Origin: Muricea muricata
Taxonomy: Eukaryota; Cnidaria; Anthozoa; Malacalcyonacea; Plexauridae
NCBI GenBank assembly: GCA_963855995.1
Contig: CAWLCR010000074.1
Span: 1-64,000, forward strand
Reading direction: 5' to 3'
DNA: 64,000 nucleotides
Both the position numbers and the translations under genes were made by a program. A model generated the notes under the pieces. That model was given only the letters and a program-made list of their open reading frames with translations. It was not told the DNA's origin and did no database searches. Shown here piece by piece: positions 1 through 11,469 of this stretch; positions within the stretch are counted from its first letter, which is position 1, and every line of letters begins with the position of its first letter.

Positions 1-2384
1 GGCTAAAAAACATTTAACAATCTATTGAGGTATCCATGATAAAAGAGTGCTCAATATTAAAATTTTGATTTAACAGAGCAATTTACGCATTCAATAAAAC
101 TATACAATATTTTGAATATAGTTCGCTACACTGTGTTTCGCGTTCTTTTGAAACGCTCATCAGGCGAATGATTACTCGTGCCAGTTACATCGTTCGTCAG
201 TTGACTTTTGTCTGGTGACGCCATTATGAAGTTTGCACTTACACTTTAAATTACAATCATTTTTGCAAAGTGGATTGTTGAAAATTTTAATACGCTTTTG
301 TTGAAGCAGGTCCCTTCCGAAACAGCTAACTTGTTTTAGCTACAGTGTTGTAATGTAGTAGTGATGTTGAGTTTTTCCGTCCTGCACAATTTGTAAAAAC
401 CCCGTTTTAAACTGCATGCAACGGGTAAATTTGCTAAAATTCCAAAGTTTTCTCAGTGCTGTTGTCCCAGCCCTTACTTGCTCCTAGAAAGCTCAGCATT
501 CGACCACCTCAATAAAAAATTGCTACCCTGTCCCTGTCGCAGGAAATGTTTTAAAAATTAAAACTACACATTTTGCAAAACAAATATACCCTTTATTAAC
601 ATTTTCAACTTTTATATATGTACTCAAATATGGTATGCTATTTTATATACTGAAAAAATATCTAACACTGTTCTGGTTGGCGATCACGAATGAATATAAA
701 CCAAAGGCAGAGTGTTAATTCAAAAAAAGTTCAAAAGATGCGAAATTTCGGGTAGCCTTCATGCACCGGACTTCCGTTGCTATAAACACAACCGATGCAC
801 AAGATTAGACTTTGTAACATCGGCGAGGAATTCTTGAATGATATAAAAACAAATTGTATTGCGAAAAAATTACAATAAGACAACACTGTGTGCGGGAATT
901 TGGATTTATGTGCAGGCGTATTTGAACGAGACTAATATTTACTCCGCTGTCTCCGCAGACCTGAAATTCGCCTCGGTTCCTGTCTTCCCGTATCAAAAGT
1001 TGGGCTACGGCGCATGGCTGATACCGCTGGCATTGCCTTGTGGGCCAACATCTACATGAATAATGAAGTATATAACAGCAACATTTATTAATAGGTTCTC
1101 CGTGAAAAGTTCTCGCCCAAAATGTTTTAAAACGACAACATTTGACAGATTTTATTGGGTGATAGATCACAAAGAGCGAAGTGAGCGAACAACTCAATAA
1201 AGTTTTGAATTGCGCAAATGACAATGTTTCTGTTGTGTTTCCGCATAAATTTTAAACTAGTATTCTATACTTAATTAACATCCCCCAAAAAACAAACTTT
1301 TTAACATGCATTCCTTGAAAACGAAAATATTCCATTGCTCGCAAAGCTATAGGAGCGTAGTACCGTGTAAGCAAAGTTTTGAATTATGGAGTCGTCAATT
1401 AAAGTTTTCAATGCGTTCCACCTACGAGGCGGTAACTTTATGGCACATTAGTACAAACCACGTATACCTGTGAACCTCAAAGTGTACTCTATAACTCAAG
1501 GTGGTGGCAGTATTTGAAACTGTATAATCATATAGCGCTTGGCAGCTGGAGTGAATGCTTTAATTGGCTGGCGTCACGTTAAGATTAAAAAACTGGTGTG
1601 TGTAAAGGTTCACGAGTCAAAACAACAGGCCATTAGCAATTGTGAACTTTTGTTTGCAAGGCATATTATAACGTTTATTGCGCCAGCTAATGCGGATGCA
1701 TTCATTTGTTGTTCATCTTTGAAGTTGATCATCTTTTCAAGTTGATGCTTCAATTTGTTGATCGCAATCAAGTTGATCATCTTTCATCAACGGCATTAAA
1801 ATACAGGCAGCCACGTTTAAAACAGTTATACGCTGTATAACGTTTAAAACAGGATAATGATGCACATGGTTATTTTTAGGCAATTGCAACTCCGAATAGC
1901 GAACATTCAATATGTAATTACTTGCTTGGCATAAATTACAACCCAGTAAAAGCATGATTTTATTGATGATGATATTTCAATTTAGCCTTATCAGTATACG
2001 TATGTAGCGCAGTCGAATGCACACAGAAGATATTGATTTATTTAGTCGTAAATACTACTGATTTCCCGTCGATGTGGGACCGTCGGTCGACTATTCAATT
2101 GAGTTTTAGATAGTAAAAGAACATCTCAACCTGCATCTTTCGTGTCGATTCAAGAGCAGACGTAAAGGAAACTATTGCTCGGTCGGCATGTTTAAAAGCT
2201 TTATATGTTTTTATGTAAAAAATATTGTTTAGTTTAAACATAATTATATTGTAATTTCATTTTATATGCACTTTGTCATTGACGACAAGGATCAGTTATC
2301 GCTAGACATACAATTAACGTAATCGGGAAAAGGGCCTAGTTTCCTAGTTGATTTGGTGAAACTTTAATAGCTCAAAAAGAAAGA
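1..2384. other. AT-rich sequence without recognised genes
   Basis: No open frame here resembles a known protein, and the short frames lack splice context. It lies upstream of the signal-peptide exon that starts at 2385, so its right end may hold that gene's promoter, but I can identify no specific promoter motif. Confidence 0.5.
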
Positions 2385-2514
2385 ATGGGTGCCATTTTCT
2401 ATGTTATATTTCTGCTCCGAAGTTTAGTCATCCACCTGGTACTGTCAACACGATCAAACGCAAAAAGCCCTTGTCAAACGCAAACGTATTTCCGAAGAAT
2501 GCCAAAATACGACG
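2385..2514 (+). CDS. First exon of a secreted protein (signal peptide)
   Basis: The ATG at 2385 opens a 43-codon frame. It begins with a hydrophobic stretch (MGAIFYVIFLLRSLVIHLVL) typical of a signal peptide, followed by a short mature part with one Cys and the sequence RRMPKYD. It ends at a donor of the form G|GTAGGT, in phase 1. The Apple-type exon starting at 3664 has the matching phase. Cnidarian genomes contain many secreted Apple/PAN plus fibrinogen-like proteins of this layout, and the fibrinogen-like exon at 11470 fits the same gene. This exon looks intact, but the downstream exons are damaged, so the gene as a whole is probably a pseudogene. The exon assignment is inferred from phase and composition. 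Confidence 0.5.
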
Positions 2515-2574
2515 GTAGGTATACAGCTCTTTTATAATTTGTATGACACATACGATTAAGGTTTTTCAGTACAC

Positions 2575-3500
2575 TATCACAATTATTTTGAAACACAAGC
2601 TTCTTCGTTTTACACGTTGATAAAAAGACGAAATTTTAAGTAAAATATTGAATTTCCGTTGCCTGATGGTAAAACCGTGTGTTGTGAGGTCTCATAAAAG
2701 CTACTATATTTTGTTTTTGCTGCTTCGTCGGCACTGAGATTCTCGATCTAAGTCATTAAGCCAAGTCTAAGTCATGACACACATACATGACACTTGCGTG
2801 AAGAGTATGTTCAGTAGCGTTACATTTTTCTCCTCCGTGAGAGAATGTGGAATGTGCATGTTTTGAGATTGGGTTCTAATTGTCTTTTCGATAAAGTTAT
2901 GGATGTTAAGTTGAATCTTGAGGAATAGAAGCGGGAATCAGGGAACCAGAAGTAAGCTTAAAAATTTAGAAACTCAAGTTTCTTCTTTTCACACGTTGAT
3001 ATAAAAAGGTATATTTTGGAAAAATATTGAATTTTGTTGTTTCGCTCACCTCTGAGATCTTCTCAATCATTTTCCACTCATATGCATGACACTTGCGTGA
3101 AGCGTATATGTTGACCATCCGCCTAAAGTCGTAGCCTTTCTTTTCTCAAGGAGAGAACGAATGTGCAAGCTAGGTGTGTTATGGTTTGCTCTTTTAAATG
3201 ACCTTCCGATATTGTTATAAACGTTAAATAGAATACTTTGGAATGGAAGGGAGATCGAGCCAGCTAATAATAAGTCAATAAGCTATAAAAATCTAGAAAG
3301 ACAAGTTTCTTCGCTTTGCATGTTAATATAAAGTGGAATTTTGTAGAAAAATGTTAAATTTCGTTGCACTGCTAAACCGTGTAGCGGAGCATTACTATAT
3401 TTTTGTTGCTTCGTCGTCTCTGAGAACTTCTGAATCATTCAGACTCAGACACTTGCGTGATGAGTATGTTGAAAAAGAAGTACGCTATAAATCTTTCTGT
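2575..3500. repeat. Three degenerate tandem repeat units in the first intron
   Basis: Three related units begin near 2590, 2965 and 3300. Each starts with a form of AAGTTTCTTC..TTTCACACGTTGATATAAA and later carries TGACACTTGCGTGA.GAGTATGTT. The third unit is shorter and ends near 3475. The units are strongly diverged, so this is an old duplication. It lies between the signal-peptide exon and the Apple-type exon. Confidence 0.6.
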
Positions 3501-3663
3501 ATTAACCTTAGATTCGTGCTCTGAATTAAATTGCCCTACATATAAGGGGTATCACATCATGCGAGCCCATTAGACCCAGTAAGCTGAGATAGTACATCCT
3601 CACATTACAACATATGGCTCAAACATCATCACTTTTTTTTATCTGGGTACTCATTGTACCTAG

Positions 3664-3844
3664 ACGATATTATATCCAGTCATTCTGTGTATTCTCAAAT
3701 TGATTGTTGGTTGCATGATCTGTCTTCAAAAGTTAGCATGCGTGGGTTTCAACTACAGAAATACGAAGCCAAATAAGTATGTCAAAAATTGTCAACTCGG
3801 CAACAAAACCGAGGGGAAAAAGGATGTCGGGAGTGAAGACACTG
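3664..3844 (+). pseudogene. Apple/PAN-type exon, frameshifted and interrupted
   Basis: An acceptor (CCTAG|) precedes a frame with YSQIDCWLHDL. A shift in frame near 3710 then gives CMICLQKLACVGFNYRNTK and NKYVKNCQLGNKT. The Cys spacing, the GFNYRNT stretch and the following NCQLGN are what I expect of an Apple/PAN domain in secreted cnidarian proteins. The acceptor phase matches the signal-peptide exon at 2385. The coding sequence stops at 3844, where the CACTCTAAAAA element (copy A) begins, and the rest of the exon is not found after the element. It is therefore a broken exon: one apparent indel plus an insertion. Confidence 0.5.
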
Positions 3845-3854
3845 CACTCTAAAA

Positions 3855-4215
3855 ACAGGTGTGTTTAATAACACATCAAGGTGTGTTTTAGTACACACCA
3901 AGGTGTGCACAACAGCACACAAAGGTGTGTAATTTTAACACACCTTTTTACTTATAATCAGAAAACACCATGGTGTGTAGGAAAACACACCAAGGTGTGC
4001 TGGAAAACACATCAATATGTGTAAGAAAACGCACCAAGATGTGTACAAAAACACACCCTATTTTTACACACCTTTTATTACACACCTTTGAAAAATACAA
4101 GCTGTGTTAGGAAACACACCTTTTTGATGAAAACACACCATGGTGTGTTTTGGAACACACCATGCACAAGTTTGAGAAACACAGCTAGGTGTGTCAGAAA
4201 GCACACCTTGATTTT
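3855..4215. repeat. Left subterminal array of GGTGTGTT / AACACACC palindromic units
   Basis: About fifteen short units of AACACACC-(AA/AT)-GGTGTGTT, separated by 5-10 bp spacers such as TAGAAA or AGTAC, lie just inside the left terminus of copy A. Each unit can form a hairpin. The same array occurs at 24749-25115 in copy B, with a related array at the other end of copy B. Confidence 0.85.
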
Positions 4216-5462
4216 GGTATGTTACGAAGCAAAAGTATGAAGAATTTCATATGGTAAATATAAATGATATATAATTTGTCATCATCATATTAACATTGTG
4301 TTAACTTCAGTTTATCCGTCCTAACATGGCGACTCAGAATATCGAGCTTAGTCTTAGGTATTCAAATCTGGATGTGTTAAAAATATTAGCCAAAATATGA
4401 TTAAATATCTCACAACACATCAAATCTATGCTGCCCGGTTGTCCAGTAGCAGTTAGATAAGAATGTTATGTATTTATTTTTTCCTTACCCGATAAAAATG
4501 TAAACTATTTCATTTTTCGTTCCGCAGGCAAGTAGGTTTTTATCCAGTTGTTTCTAGAGATCAGTGGTAGTACTACGCGCGCAAAGCTCACCGGGAATCT
4601 TCACACTTGGACTCCATATTTTTGCACCTTGTAGCTATTATAAATGGTGAAGTTTATAGCAAAAGAAACAGTATTTTAACCAATATTGTCAAAGAAATAA
4701 CTCCCAATACATCACAAAGGAAGGTGTAAAAGTCAGGTAAGCACATTGTTTTGATTTTTGTATGGATAAAGCAAATTTAACGTGTAATATTTGCTTGCTT
4801 CCATCGTTTATAATTTTAATAGAATCGTGTTGCATTTAAAATTTGAATTTCGCGCGATAGTATTTGGAAATAAATAAATTTAAATTCATTTACTTTATTT
4901 TCCTTGATGCATAGCATTTAGCTCAATTCTGTTAACCTGTTTTTTTTGGACTGGCAAGGTTTTAATAGTCCATGTTGGAATCGGTGCTACTTGTCCGCCA
5001 TAGATGTAACACCAATCAAATGAGGACCAATTTCGTACGCCACGCAATGACGCAAACTCATGGCCAGTTAGCCATGGGCTTGTCGCTGATTGTTATAAAA
5101 AAGAATTAAATTAAAATAACGTCGTTTAAAGTTTGAAATACAAACTCGGTCACGCGAAAACGTTTCAACGGTTTCATGTATATATAACATACTAAATGTC
5201 TAAGATTCTGCCATGCACTTACAAGCAAACATGCTACGCTTTTGTGTTCACAAATTCAAACGAGCACGTTGCAGTGTTTTATTCAATTTATTGCAAAAAT
5301 CACAAGAAATCTCAAAATCGACAGTTTAATAACGCAGTAAAACTACAAAGTATTGAACGTTTTGGAATATTACAGTTCAATGGGTTCAACTTCTGAAAGT
5401 CAAGTTTAATGAAATAATATAAATTTCATTCTTTATTCTGGCAGTGGCAGGCGATTGAGTGT

Positions 5463-7051
5463 TCACAAAAGAAACGGCAAGTATGCTTCAGAAGACGACA
5501 GTCTATCAATGACCTTGGAGACTTTGTAGGACTTTGATGATTTGCCGTCGCCAATAATTGGCCACTGATGTGACTTCAATTTATGTTCTTTGTCTCCCTC
5601 GATGTAAATCTTGGCAGTTTCACGCACAAATTTGTCTGCTTGAATTAAAGGTGGCATAGCCCACTCCAGCTTAGTTCGAAGGGCTAGAGTTTCGTTATCT
5701 TGTCTGGCCATGGATTGAGCTTCCATTGAAGAATAAAAGCATTCGACTATTGCTTCCGTCCCCCCTTTCGCCATACATATATCATAACACACGCACATTT
5801 CAATTCCAAGCATGTTGAATACCATGGAATTCGTGAACATCTGTGCAATCAACTCTTCTTCGTCAATCATAAAACAGAGGGACAGATGTTCGAACTCTGC
5901 ATCATAAACATTGCTGAAATGCAAACATGTAGACGACAGAGAAAGATTCTTCAGAAGTCCAACTTTGCTGCAGATGCTATTCAAGTGAACTTTCTTTCCT
6001 TTTTCAGCATGATCGAAGTAGTTGCACAAGTGTTCTCCAACCTTGACAACGTTATTTGTGCTCTTAACCACTTTTACGAACTTCGCTAAAACATCAATAT
6101 ACTTTGGATTCCAAACTAATTCCTTAATTGTCATCTTAAGTTTACGGTATACAGCGCTAGATAAGGCTGGAGCAAAGGTTACATCTTCTTTTAGTGCTAA
6201 ACGTTGCACATGAGGTAAAGAACATATGAATTGAAACACTCTTCGAAACTCTTCGGTTTTGAAACACTCCAACGCTGCTTCGTCTATCCTAACAACACCA
6301 TTAGCTGAACGACTTCCCATCTGTAAGCTAACAATGCTGTCGAGATCTAGGGACGTTAGATCATTCTGCATTGGGGAAATGCACTGCTGGAAACGAGATT
6401 TAAATGATGATTTCAAGTCCGTAAGGAACGTTTTCAGGTCTTCCTCGCAGTCCTTTAGTTCTCTTGCTTTCCACGTTAATAGTTGGGATTCTCTTGGGCC
6501 TGAACCAGAGTCAACTACTAGCCAACCTTGAACCAGTTTCGTCTGTTTAAACAAACCCTTTCTTACGTCGTTTACATTGCTTGATAATTTTTCCATTGAA
6601 ATGGGTAAGTTCGAAAGAGTAAACGTTTCCATTGCCTCGACTTCTTTCATAAGTTTTGTTTCCCACACGCAAACTTTCCAAATAGGTGCTTGTAATCCCT
6701 GAAGATCCACCAACAACGTTATGAACGGATACAGAATGTCAATTGCACCACAAAGGTCGATGATAAAATCCTCGCCAGCTATTTCATACTCTGTAACTTC
6801 TGAATATGCGAAGTTACGGAATGTTTCAACGTAATTTGGCAGCGATTCGTAAAGCTTGACAAATTCATGATACTGTGATGTAGAGAAGCGGGTAACACAT
6901 GCTCTGCTAGTGACATAAAGTTTACTGTCGTTCTGTTCTGCTTGTGCTCCTGCTGGGCGAGCATCTTCCCTCGATTGAATATGTGGTGAAAAGAAGCAGA
7001 TCTCTTTATAAGACGTGTCATAAATTCTTTGGATTTGCCAACAATGCCTGC
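5463..7051 (-). pseudogene. hAT transposase, 3' exon (KIAA1586/ZNF862-like group)
   Basis: This is the last and largest exon of the minus-strand transposase. It starts after the acceptor ACTGCAG| at about 7051. The first part reads in one frame (FNRGKMLAQQEHKQN) and continues after an apparent single-base shift near 6930 in the 539-residue frame (SKLYVTSRACVTRFSTSQY). The pattern of an aromatic/Arg-rich block after the WDPSHW motif of the preceding exon is typical of hAT proteins that lack a canonical BED N-terminus. The C-terminal part contains MAKGGTEAIVECFYSSM and DNETLALRTKL, which I associate with the KIAA1586-like domesticated or transposon-borne hAT group. The frameshift suggests the copy is inactive unless it is a sequencing error. 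Confidence 0.7.
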
Positions 7052-7189
7052 AGTTCAAATGACGTACGTAATTCAAGTACACCGATGTAATAATACTAAA
7101 ATAGTACTAGAATTTACTCCATGTGGTTTACACATAATAAGTTTACATAAAAAATTTGCGAAATATAAAGCGACTTTTGAAGACTCACC

Positions 7190-7858
7190 TTTAAATACAT
7201 CATCAATGCACTTGTCAACCCAATGTGAAGGATCCCAAACGACATCATAAAATTGATTAATCCGATTATCATGTTTTAAGAGTTCATTTAAAGTCTGTTC
7301 GAAGGCCTTTTCCAGGTAATACTGACCATCGCAGCAAGTCCCCTGCCATGAGGCACTCAAAGCATCCTCTTTCAATCCATAGGTGGACTTTATAGAACAC
7401 TGAATTCGCCAATTCAGGCGCACATGCTCCAGAAACGTCATTCGACTCCTCGTCTTCTTTGCTAACAGAATACACCTTGGAAGCACTGACAGGTATAGCA
7501 CGCCTTCTACCTTCAACAAGAGGACACAGCATAATTGCTTGGTTGGTTATCCTGTGTATCGTCGACTTGTCACAAGAGACATAGAAATGTGGAGGTAAGT
7601 GAGTTGATGGCAGAGGCTCTTGTAAAAATTTAGAAACACTTCTATCGATGTATATTTCAGCTGCTCTTAAAATTTCGTTCATCTGTTTTCTTCCATGACT
7701 CATGTCCCCCATATCTGAGCCCGTTGCGATGTGACAAGCAATGCTTGTCTCGTAATGTCGAGCTGCAGTTTCAGTTTCAATCAAATTTAAACCAACCAAA
7801 ACAATATTTTCGGTGGCTTTTACAGCTCGATCTTTTCTTCTATCCATCTTATTCTTGA
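7190..7858 (-). CDS. hAT transposase, catalytic-region exon
   Basis: The frame runs from KATENIVLVGLNLIETETAA through VSCDKSTIHRITNQAIML, where the DKST aspartate corresponds to the first catalytic Asp of hAT proteins. After an apparent frame change around 7400-7500 it continues with ASWQGTCCDGQYYLEKAF and FYDVVWDPSHWVDKCIDDVF. That last motif matches the conserved W-D-x-x-H helix region of KIAA1586-like hAT proteins. It ends at the donor AAAG|GTGAGT at 7190. The frame change means either an unrecognised small intron or a disabling indel. Confidence 0.65.
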
Positions 7859-7988
7859 GCTAAGAAGAATAAATCCATGTAACTTAATAATTATAAACTC
7901 ACTAAGCTAACATAAATGTTTAACTTACTCATAACAAACTAATAAAAAATAAACAAATAAAATTAATCTTAAAACTGTTACTTTTAGC

Positions 7989-8147
7989 GCCTCAAAGTGA
8001 ACTTGAGATAGTTCCCCACTGCATAAGAAGTGATTCTTAAGTTGCCTTTTCATGTTGAACCGGTAGTCGTTATCTCCTTTCAAGAGCTTTTCCCGATTAT
8101 CGGACGAAATTATTAATCCACTGGCAATAGAGTTATTATACCTAAAT
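7989..8147 (-). CDS. hAT transposase, internal exon
   Basis: The minus strand gives a frame with SIASGLIISSDNREKLL, DNDYRFNMKRQLKNHFLC and GELSQVHFEALK. It ends at a GTAACA donor and is bounded upstream by the tail of an intron. It lies between the exons at 8268-9040 and 7190-7858 and reads in the same direction. The function of this segment is not known to me; it is part of the N-terminal half of the protein. Confidence 0.55.
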
Positions 8148-8267
8148 GGAACAGGTCAAATCAGATTTCAGAATACAATGTACAAGCCTGTAATTTAGAA
8201 GTACATTGAAAAAGCTGAATACATTTCCTGTTTTCCTCCATATTACATATAATATAAAATACTTACT

Positions 8268-9040
8268 TCCCAATGCCTTTACGGGCAGTCTTGAGGGCTT
8301 CATTTGAGTCTTGTTGTTGTGTATAAGGTTCTCTTACTAGGTACATGTAGCAAACTTCACAACGAAGAACTGGCAACTGTTCACACGAATTGCCAACGAA
8401 AAAGCATAAGTTGGGAAATCTGTTTAGAAGTTGTGCAATGTTTTCTACAGTAGCCCATTCATTTACCACTTTTAAGGACTCTTCAAAGTTTTTGGTGCCA
8501 AGAGAGGCCATTGGTCCTAAATCATTACTATTTCTACTTTTCCCTTCGACGTAGCTGGAAATTTTCTCAACTGACTTGGTCAATGAATCAATTTTGTTGG
8601 TGAGTTTTTCAACTATAGGGCTACATGTCTCTTCTGATGTTTTTCCACTAGGTAATTTGATTGAGAGTGTAGCTTGGTTGTCGGTAAACAGCTTTGATTG
8701 TAATAGTGTCCTTGATACTTGTTTATTATCACAGGTTTTCTTTGAAGATAAAGATGACGATCCCTGCGCATTTTCAATCGCACTGCCAAGTGTGTTTGAA
8801 TCTTGAGATGAAGTGGGATTATCATCATTGAATTGTGTAATAGCTGACCTCAATTGTACAGCTTCGTTATTGTTTGTGGGAACAATAAAATCATAATGGC
8901 CATGCTGGTTATCAAGCGACACATCTTTATGGTTTCTTTCAACATGTCGGTTCTTTGTATGTTTGTCGGACCTACATAGCAAATATATTTCTTTTGCAAC
9001 TGGTGTTCCTTTCTCCTTCACTGCTCTGTTAAAAAAAATT
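8268..9040 (-). CDS. hAT transposase, N-terminal region exon with Ser/Asn-rich linker
   Basis: About 255 residues on the minus strand. The N-terminal part has CRSDKHTKNRHVERNHK, a Cys/His cluster that could be half of a zinc finger. A low-complexity Ser/Asn/Thr linker follows, then a coiled-coil-like stretch (KLTNKIDSLTKSVEKISSYV) and a Cys-rich end (LCFFVGNSCEQLPVLRCEVCYMYL). It finishes at the donor GGGAA|GTAAGT. The product is assigned by position in the hAT gene, not by similarity of this exon. Confidence 0.55.
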
Positions 9041-9112
9041 ATACTGAAAAACAAATATTCGCAGCAACAACAATGGAACTAAGGCATCCTAAGTCATTAG
9101 AATTTCTGATAC

Positions 9113-9540
9113 TTATGTTGAATGCCTATTGAAATCAAATACTGGTTTGGAGGTCCTGTAAGAAGATAACCAGCCCAGTTCATGGGCTGAACTGATGTTC
9201 CTAAGGGTGTATGGAAAGGGCCTTTTTCTTTGGGGGGGGGTTAAAAAAAGAATGCAGGGAAGGGAAGAGAAAACCTGGTGGCTAGAGCCCTTCTTTGTCA
9301 CTGTGGGCTTCTTCAAGAAACAACAGTACCTGGCACACAACAAGCAAAAGCTTGGCCTGTCAGATTTTTTCTCTTGAGCTTGTATAGGTTTTGTTACACT
9401 TGGCCAAGGTTTGCTTTTAGATGATTTTGGACTATTCCTCATTTGTTGAACAGGTTTCAGTTTACCAGATGGTAGAAATGAGATGGTTGTTTGCAAACTT
9501 TGCCTTTTGACAGGCAAATTGGAATTGGTTGATTCATCAT
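9113..9540 (-). CDS. hAT transposase, upstream basic exon
   Basis: On the minus strand the frame NSNLPVKRQSLQTTISFLPS continues through a Lys/Ser/Pro-rich region to SFCLLCAR. There a donor (CCAG|GTACTG) near 9330 may end the real exon, since the remainder reads through a G-run and looks non-coding. A further small exon is supported at 9653-9710 (frame ILVNKAGAKRHISIS between TTGCAG| and |GTAAAT). Confidence 0.4.
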
Positions 9541-10185
9541 CTATGATAATTGTAAAGGATGAAAGTAATTATATTTATTTCATATACAATAAACAATAAT
9601 TTAAAATTAGTCTATTACAAACTAATTATATATTATAAAAATAACAATTTACCACTTATGCTTATATGACGTTTAGCACCAGCTTTGTTAACAAGAATTT
9701 CTGCAATACATTAAAATAACAAATTATGATGAGCATAAAATAATTATTATTTCCTATTATTAATGTGTTGACAGTCTACCGAGAAAGTCAGTAGGCTAGG
9801 ACAGACAGTGCCTAGTGCCGAAGTCTAGGCTGCCTAGACTTGTTATATTTTATTTTACGAATGAATTTGATATTAAATGCTCCGAAGATGTTGTGATAAG
9901 TAATGACAGACTTGACAGTGATGTAAATTTCTAACAATAAAATGTAAGCAATAATTGTTTTTATGCATGTCTGATGTCACATATTTTGCCATGATTTATA
10001 ATTTTCAAAATGATTTTAAAATTAAAAGCACATTTATAGTAGTCTAGTAGACAAACAACGATTGCATAATACATATTCGTAATGCAATTATGCAAGTTGT
10101 TTAGCTGACGACATTTTTTTTTGATATCTAATAAGACTAATAGCAATTAGCAAATTACAAAAAGCAAAATAATTAATGGATTTAC

Positions 10186-10377
10186 CTGATCTAAAAGCTT
10201 TCAAATTGTCAGCTTCTTCGCATTTGGCCAGCCATAACCTTCCTCATCCTCACTGTTAATTTTGCCACACCATGGGTGGCAGAGTTTTCGACAGGAAGAA
10301 CAAAAATGAGATTGACAACTTCCCTGGCATATACAACACTTTTGTGAATCTGGATCAGCAGAAGAATCGGACTCCAT
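10186..10377 (-). CDS. hAT transposase, first exon with Cys/His cluster
   Basis: A minus-strand ATG at 10377 starts MESDSSADPDSQKCCICQGS, followed by CQSHFCSSCRKLCHPWCGK, a dense Cys/His cluster likely to bind zinc. Near the end the conserved-looking AKCEEADNLKAF lies in another frame, so one base appears gained or lost close to 10225. The exon ends at TCAG|GTAAAT (10186). The same kind of Cys/His N-terminus precedes other KIAA1586-like hAT proteins. The upstream 300 bp to the right TIR should hold the promoter. Confidence 0.5.
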
Positions 10378-11469
10378 ACAGCATCATAAATATTTAAATT
10401 TATACGTATACTGTGAGAACTTCTAATTTGCAGAAAGTCCAGGAACATGTGGTTTCGCTTTAGTAAATTGGCTGGAAAGTGAGGAAACAACAGCAAAGGC
10501 AACGCAACAAGGAACCAGCGGTATAAAATAGAGGCAGACAAATACTTCATGAAATTGCTTGTATTTGACGTTGGCTAAGATGGCGTGTCGGAACTCTCGA
10601 AAACTTTTATTTTTCACGTTTACGGTTGTTTTATTTTTACCTTATAAAGTTGTGAGTTTATTTTTAGAATATTTCTAGTTAAGAATATTTCCATTTAAAA
10701 ATATTTTTATTTGCCTAATTTTTTGGTCCGCCAACAGTTTTCAACACCAAGTACTCCTTTCAATTTACGCCGGCGGATTTAACAAAGTTAAATCTGTACG
10801 CCACAGATCTGTGGCGAAAATGGCCCCGATTCCAATCAGGTTAATAGTGTCTCTTGCCTTGATTGCCTGATGGGGTCATGTTATGATGTGGTCATATAAA
10901 AGGCTTGAAGCCAGACTTAATGGCTGACTGATCATCTAAGCAGGGAAATTTAATGGCCTTTAACCATTGTTGAGTTTTTAACATTTATTTACTTACAAAA
11001 ATATAAGTACTTAAAACTTTCATAGTTCAAACAATTTCATTAGTGCTCAAACTGTTTCATTGTAAGATTTGTTATGCTGCATTAATATGCTCCAGTAAAA
11101 AAGTTTTTGGCTATCCAGTTGAAACTACATTAATAGTCATGTAAAGTCTACTCAGGGTTTATAGTTTTGAATGGCAGTAAAATATTTTGGTTGCAATGAT
11201 GACTTGGCTTTAATGTGGCCAACTATTGGAATGCTTCTCAACAAAATATTAGAATTACATCCTTAACCTTATATCACCTATTATTACAAGCATAAATGCT
11301 TGTAAGCACTCTGATGTGTAAAGTCAAAGATACTAATTACATATTATGTAAATGCTTTCAAAATGCAAACATACAAGGAACTTGTAATAATTTATAATAT
11401 ATTTGTTAACATAAATAATATTGTTTTTATGGTTATTTATTAAAAATCATTTATGCCTTTAATTTGCAG

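Larger units (their letters stand above)
4970..10840 (-). mobile_element. hAT-superfamily DNA transposon, inserted in copy A
   Basis: The 8-bp sequence TTAATAGT occurs at 4962-4969 and 10841-10848, immediately outside inverted termini (CCATGTTGGAATCGG on the left; reverse complement of the right end CCTGATTGGAATCGG). The empty site is visible in copy B near 25852, where the same flanks are contiguous. An 8-bp duplication and the transposase encoded on the minus strand fit hAT. The element is 5.87 kb and carries one multi-exon gene. Its age is younger than copy A, which it interrupts. Confidence 0.88.
3845..11338. mobile_element. CACTCT-terminal element, copy A (split by a hAT element, right end missing)
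   Basis: This copy starts with CACTCTAAAAACAGGTGTG, identical to the start of copy B at 24739. Similarity to copy B runs through 3845-4969 and resumes at 10849-11338. The gap is exactly the hAT insertion 4970-10840. After the shared TACTAATT at 11338 the two copies diverge, so about 2 kb of the right half, including the right terminus, is missing here. I see no coding capacity in it. The element inserted into an Apple-type exon. The terminal sequence and dense subterminal repeats recall CACTA/EnSpm elements, but that is a guess. Confidence 0.75.

Noticed and set aside
805-1224. 139-codon minus-strand frame as a gene
   Set aside because: Cys-rich but without recognised motif, splice context or good codon pattern; likely chance.
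3855-4215. CRISPR-like regularly spaced repeats
   Set aside because: The units are palindromic GT-rich words with irregular 5-10 bp spacers in a eukaryotic transposon; no unique spacers of constant length.
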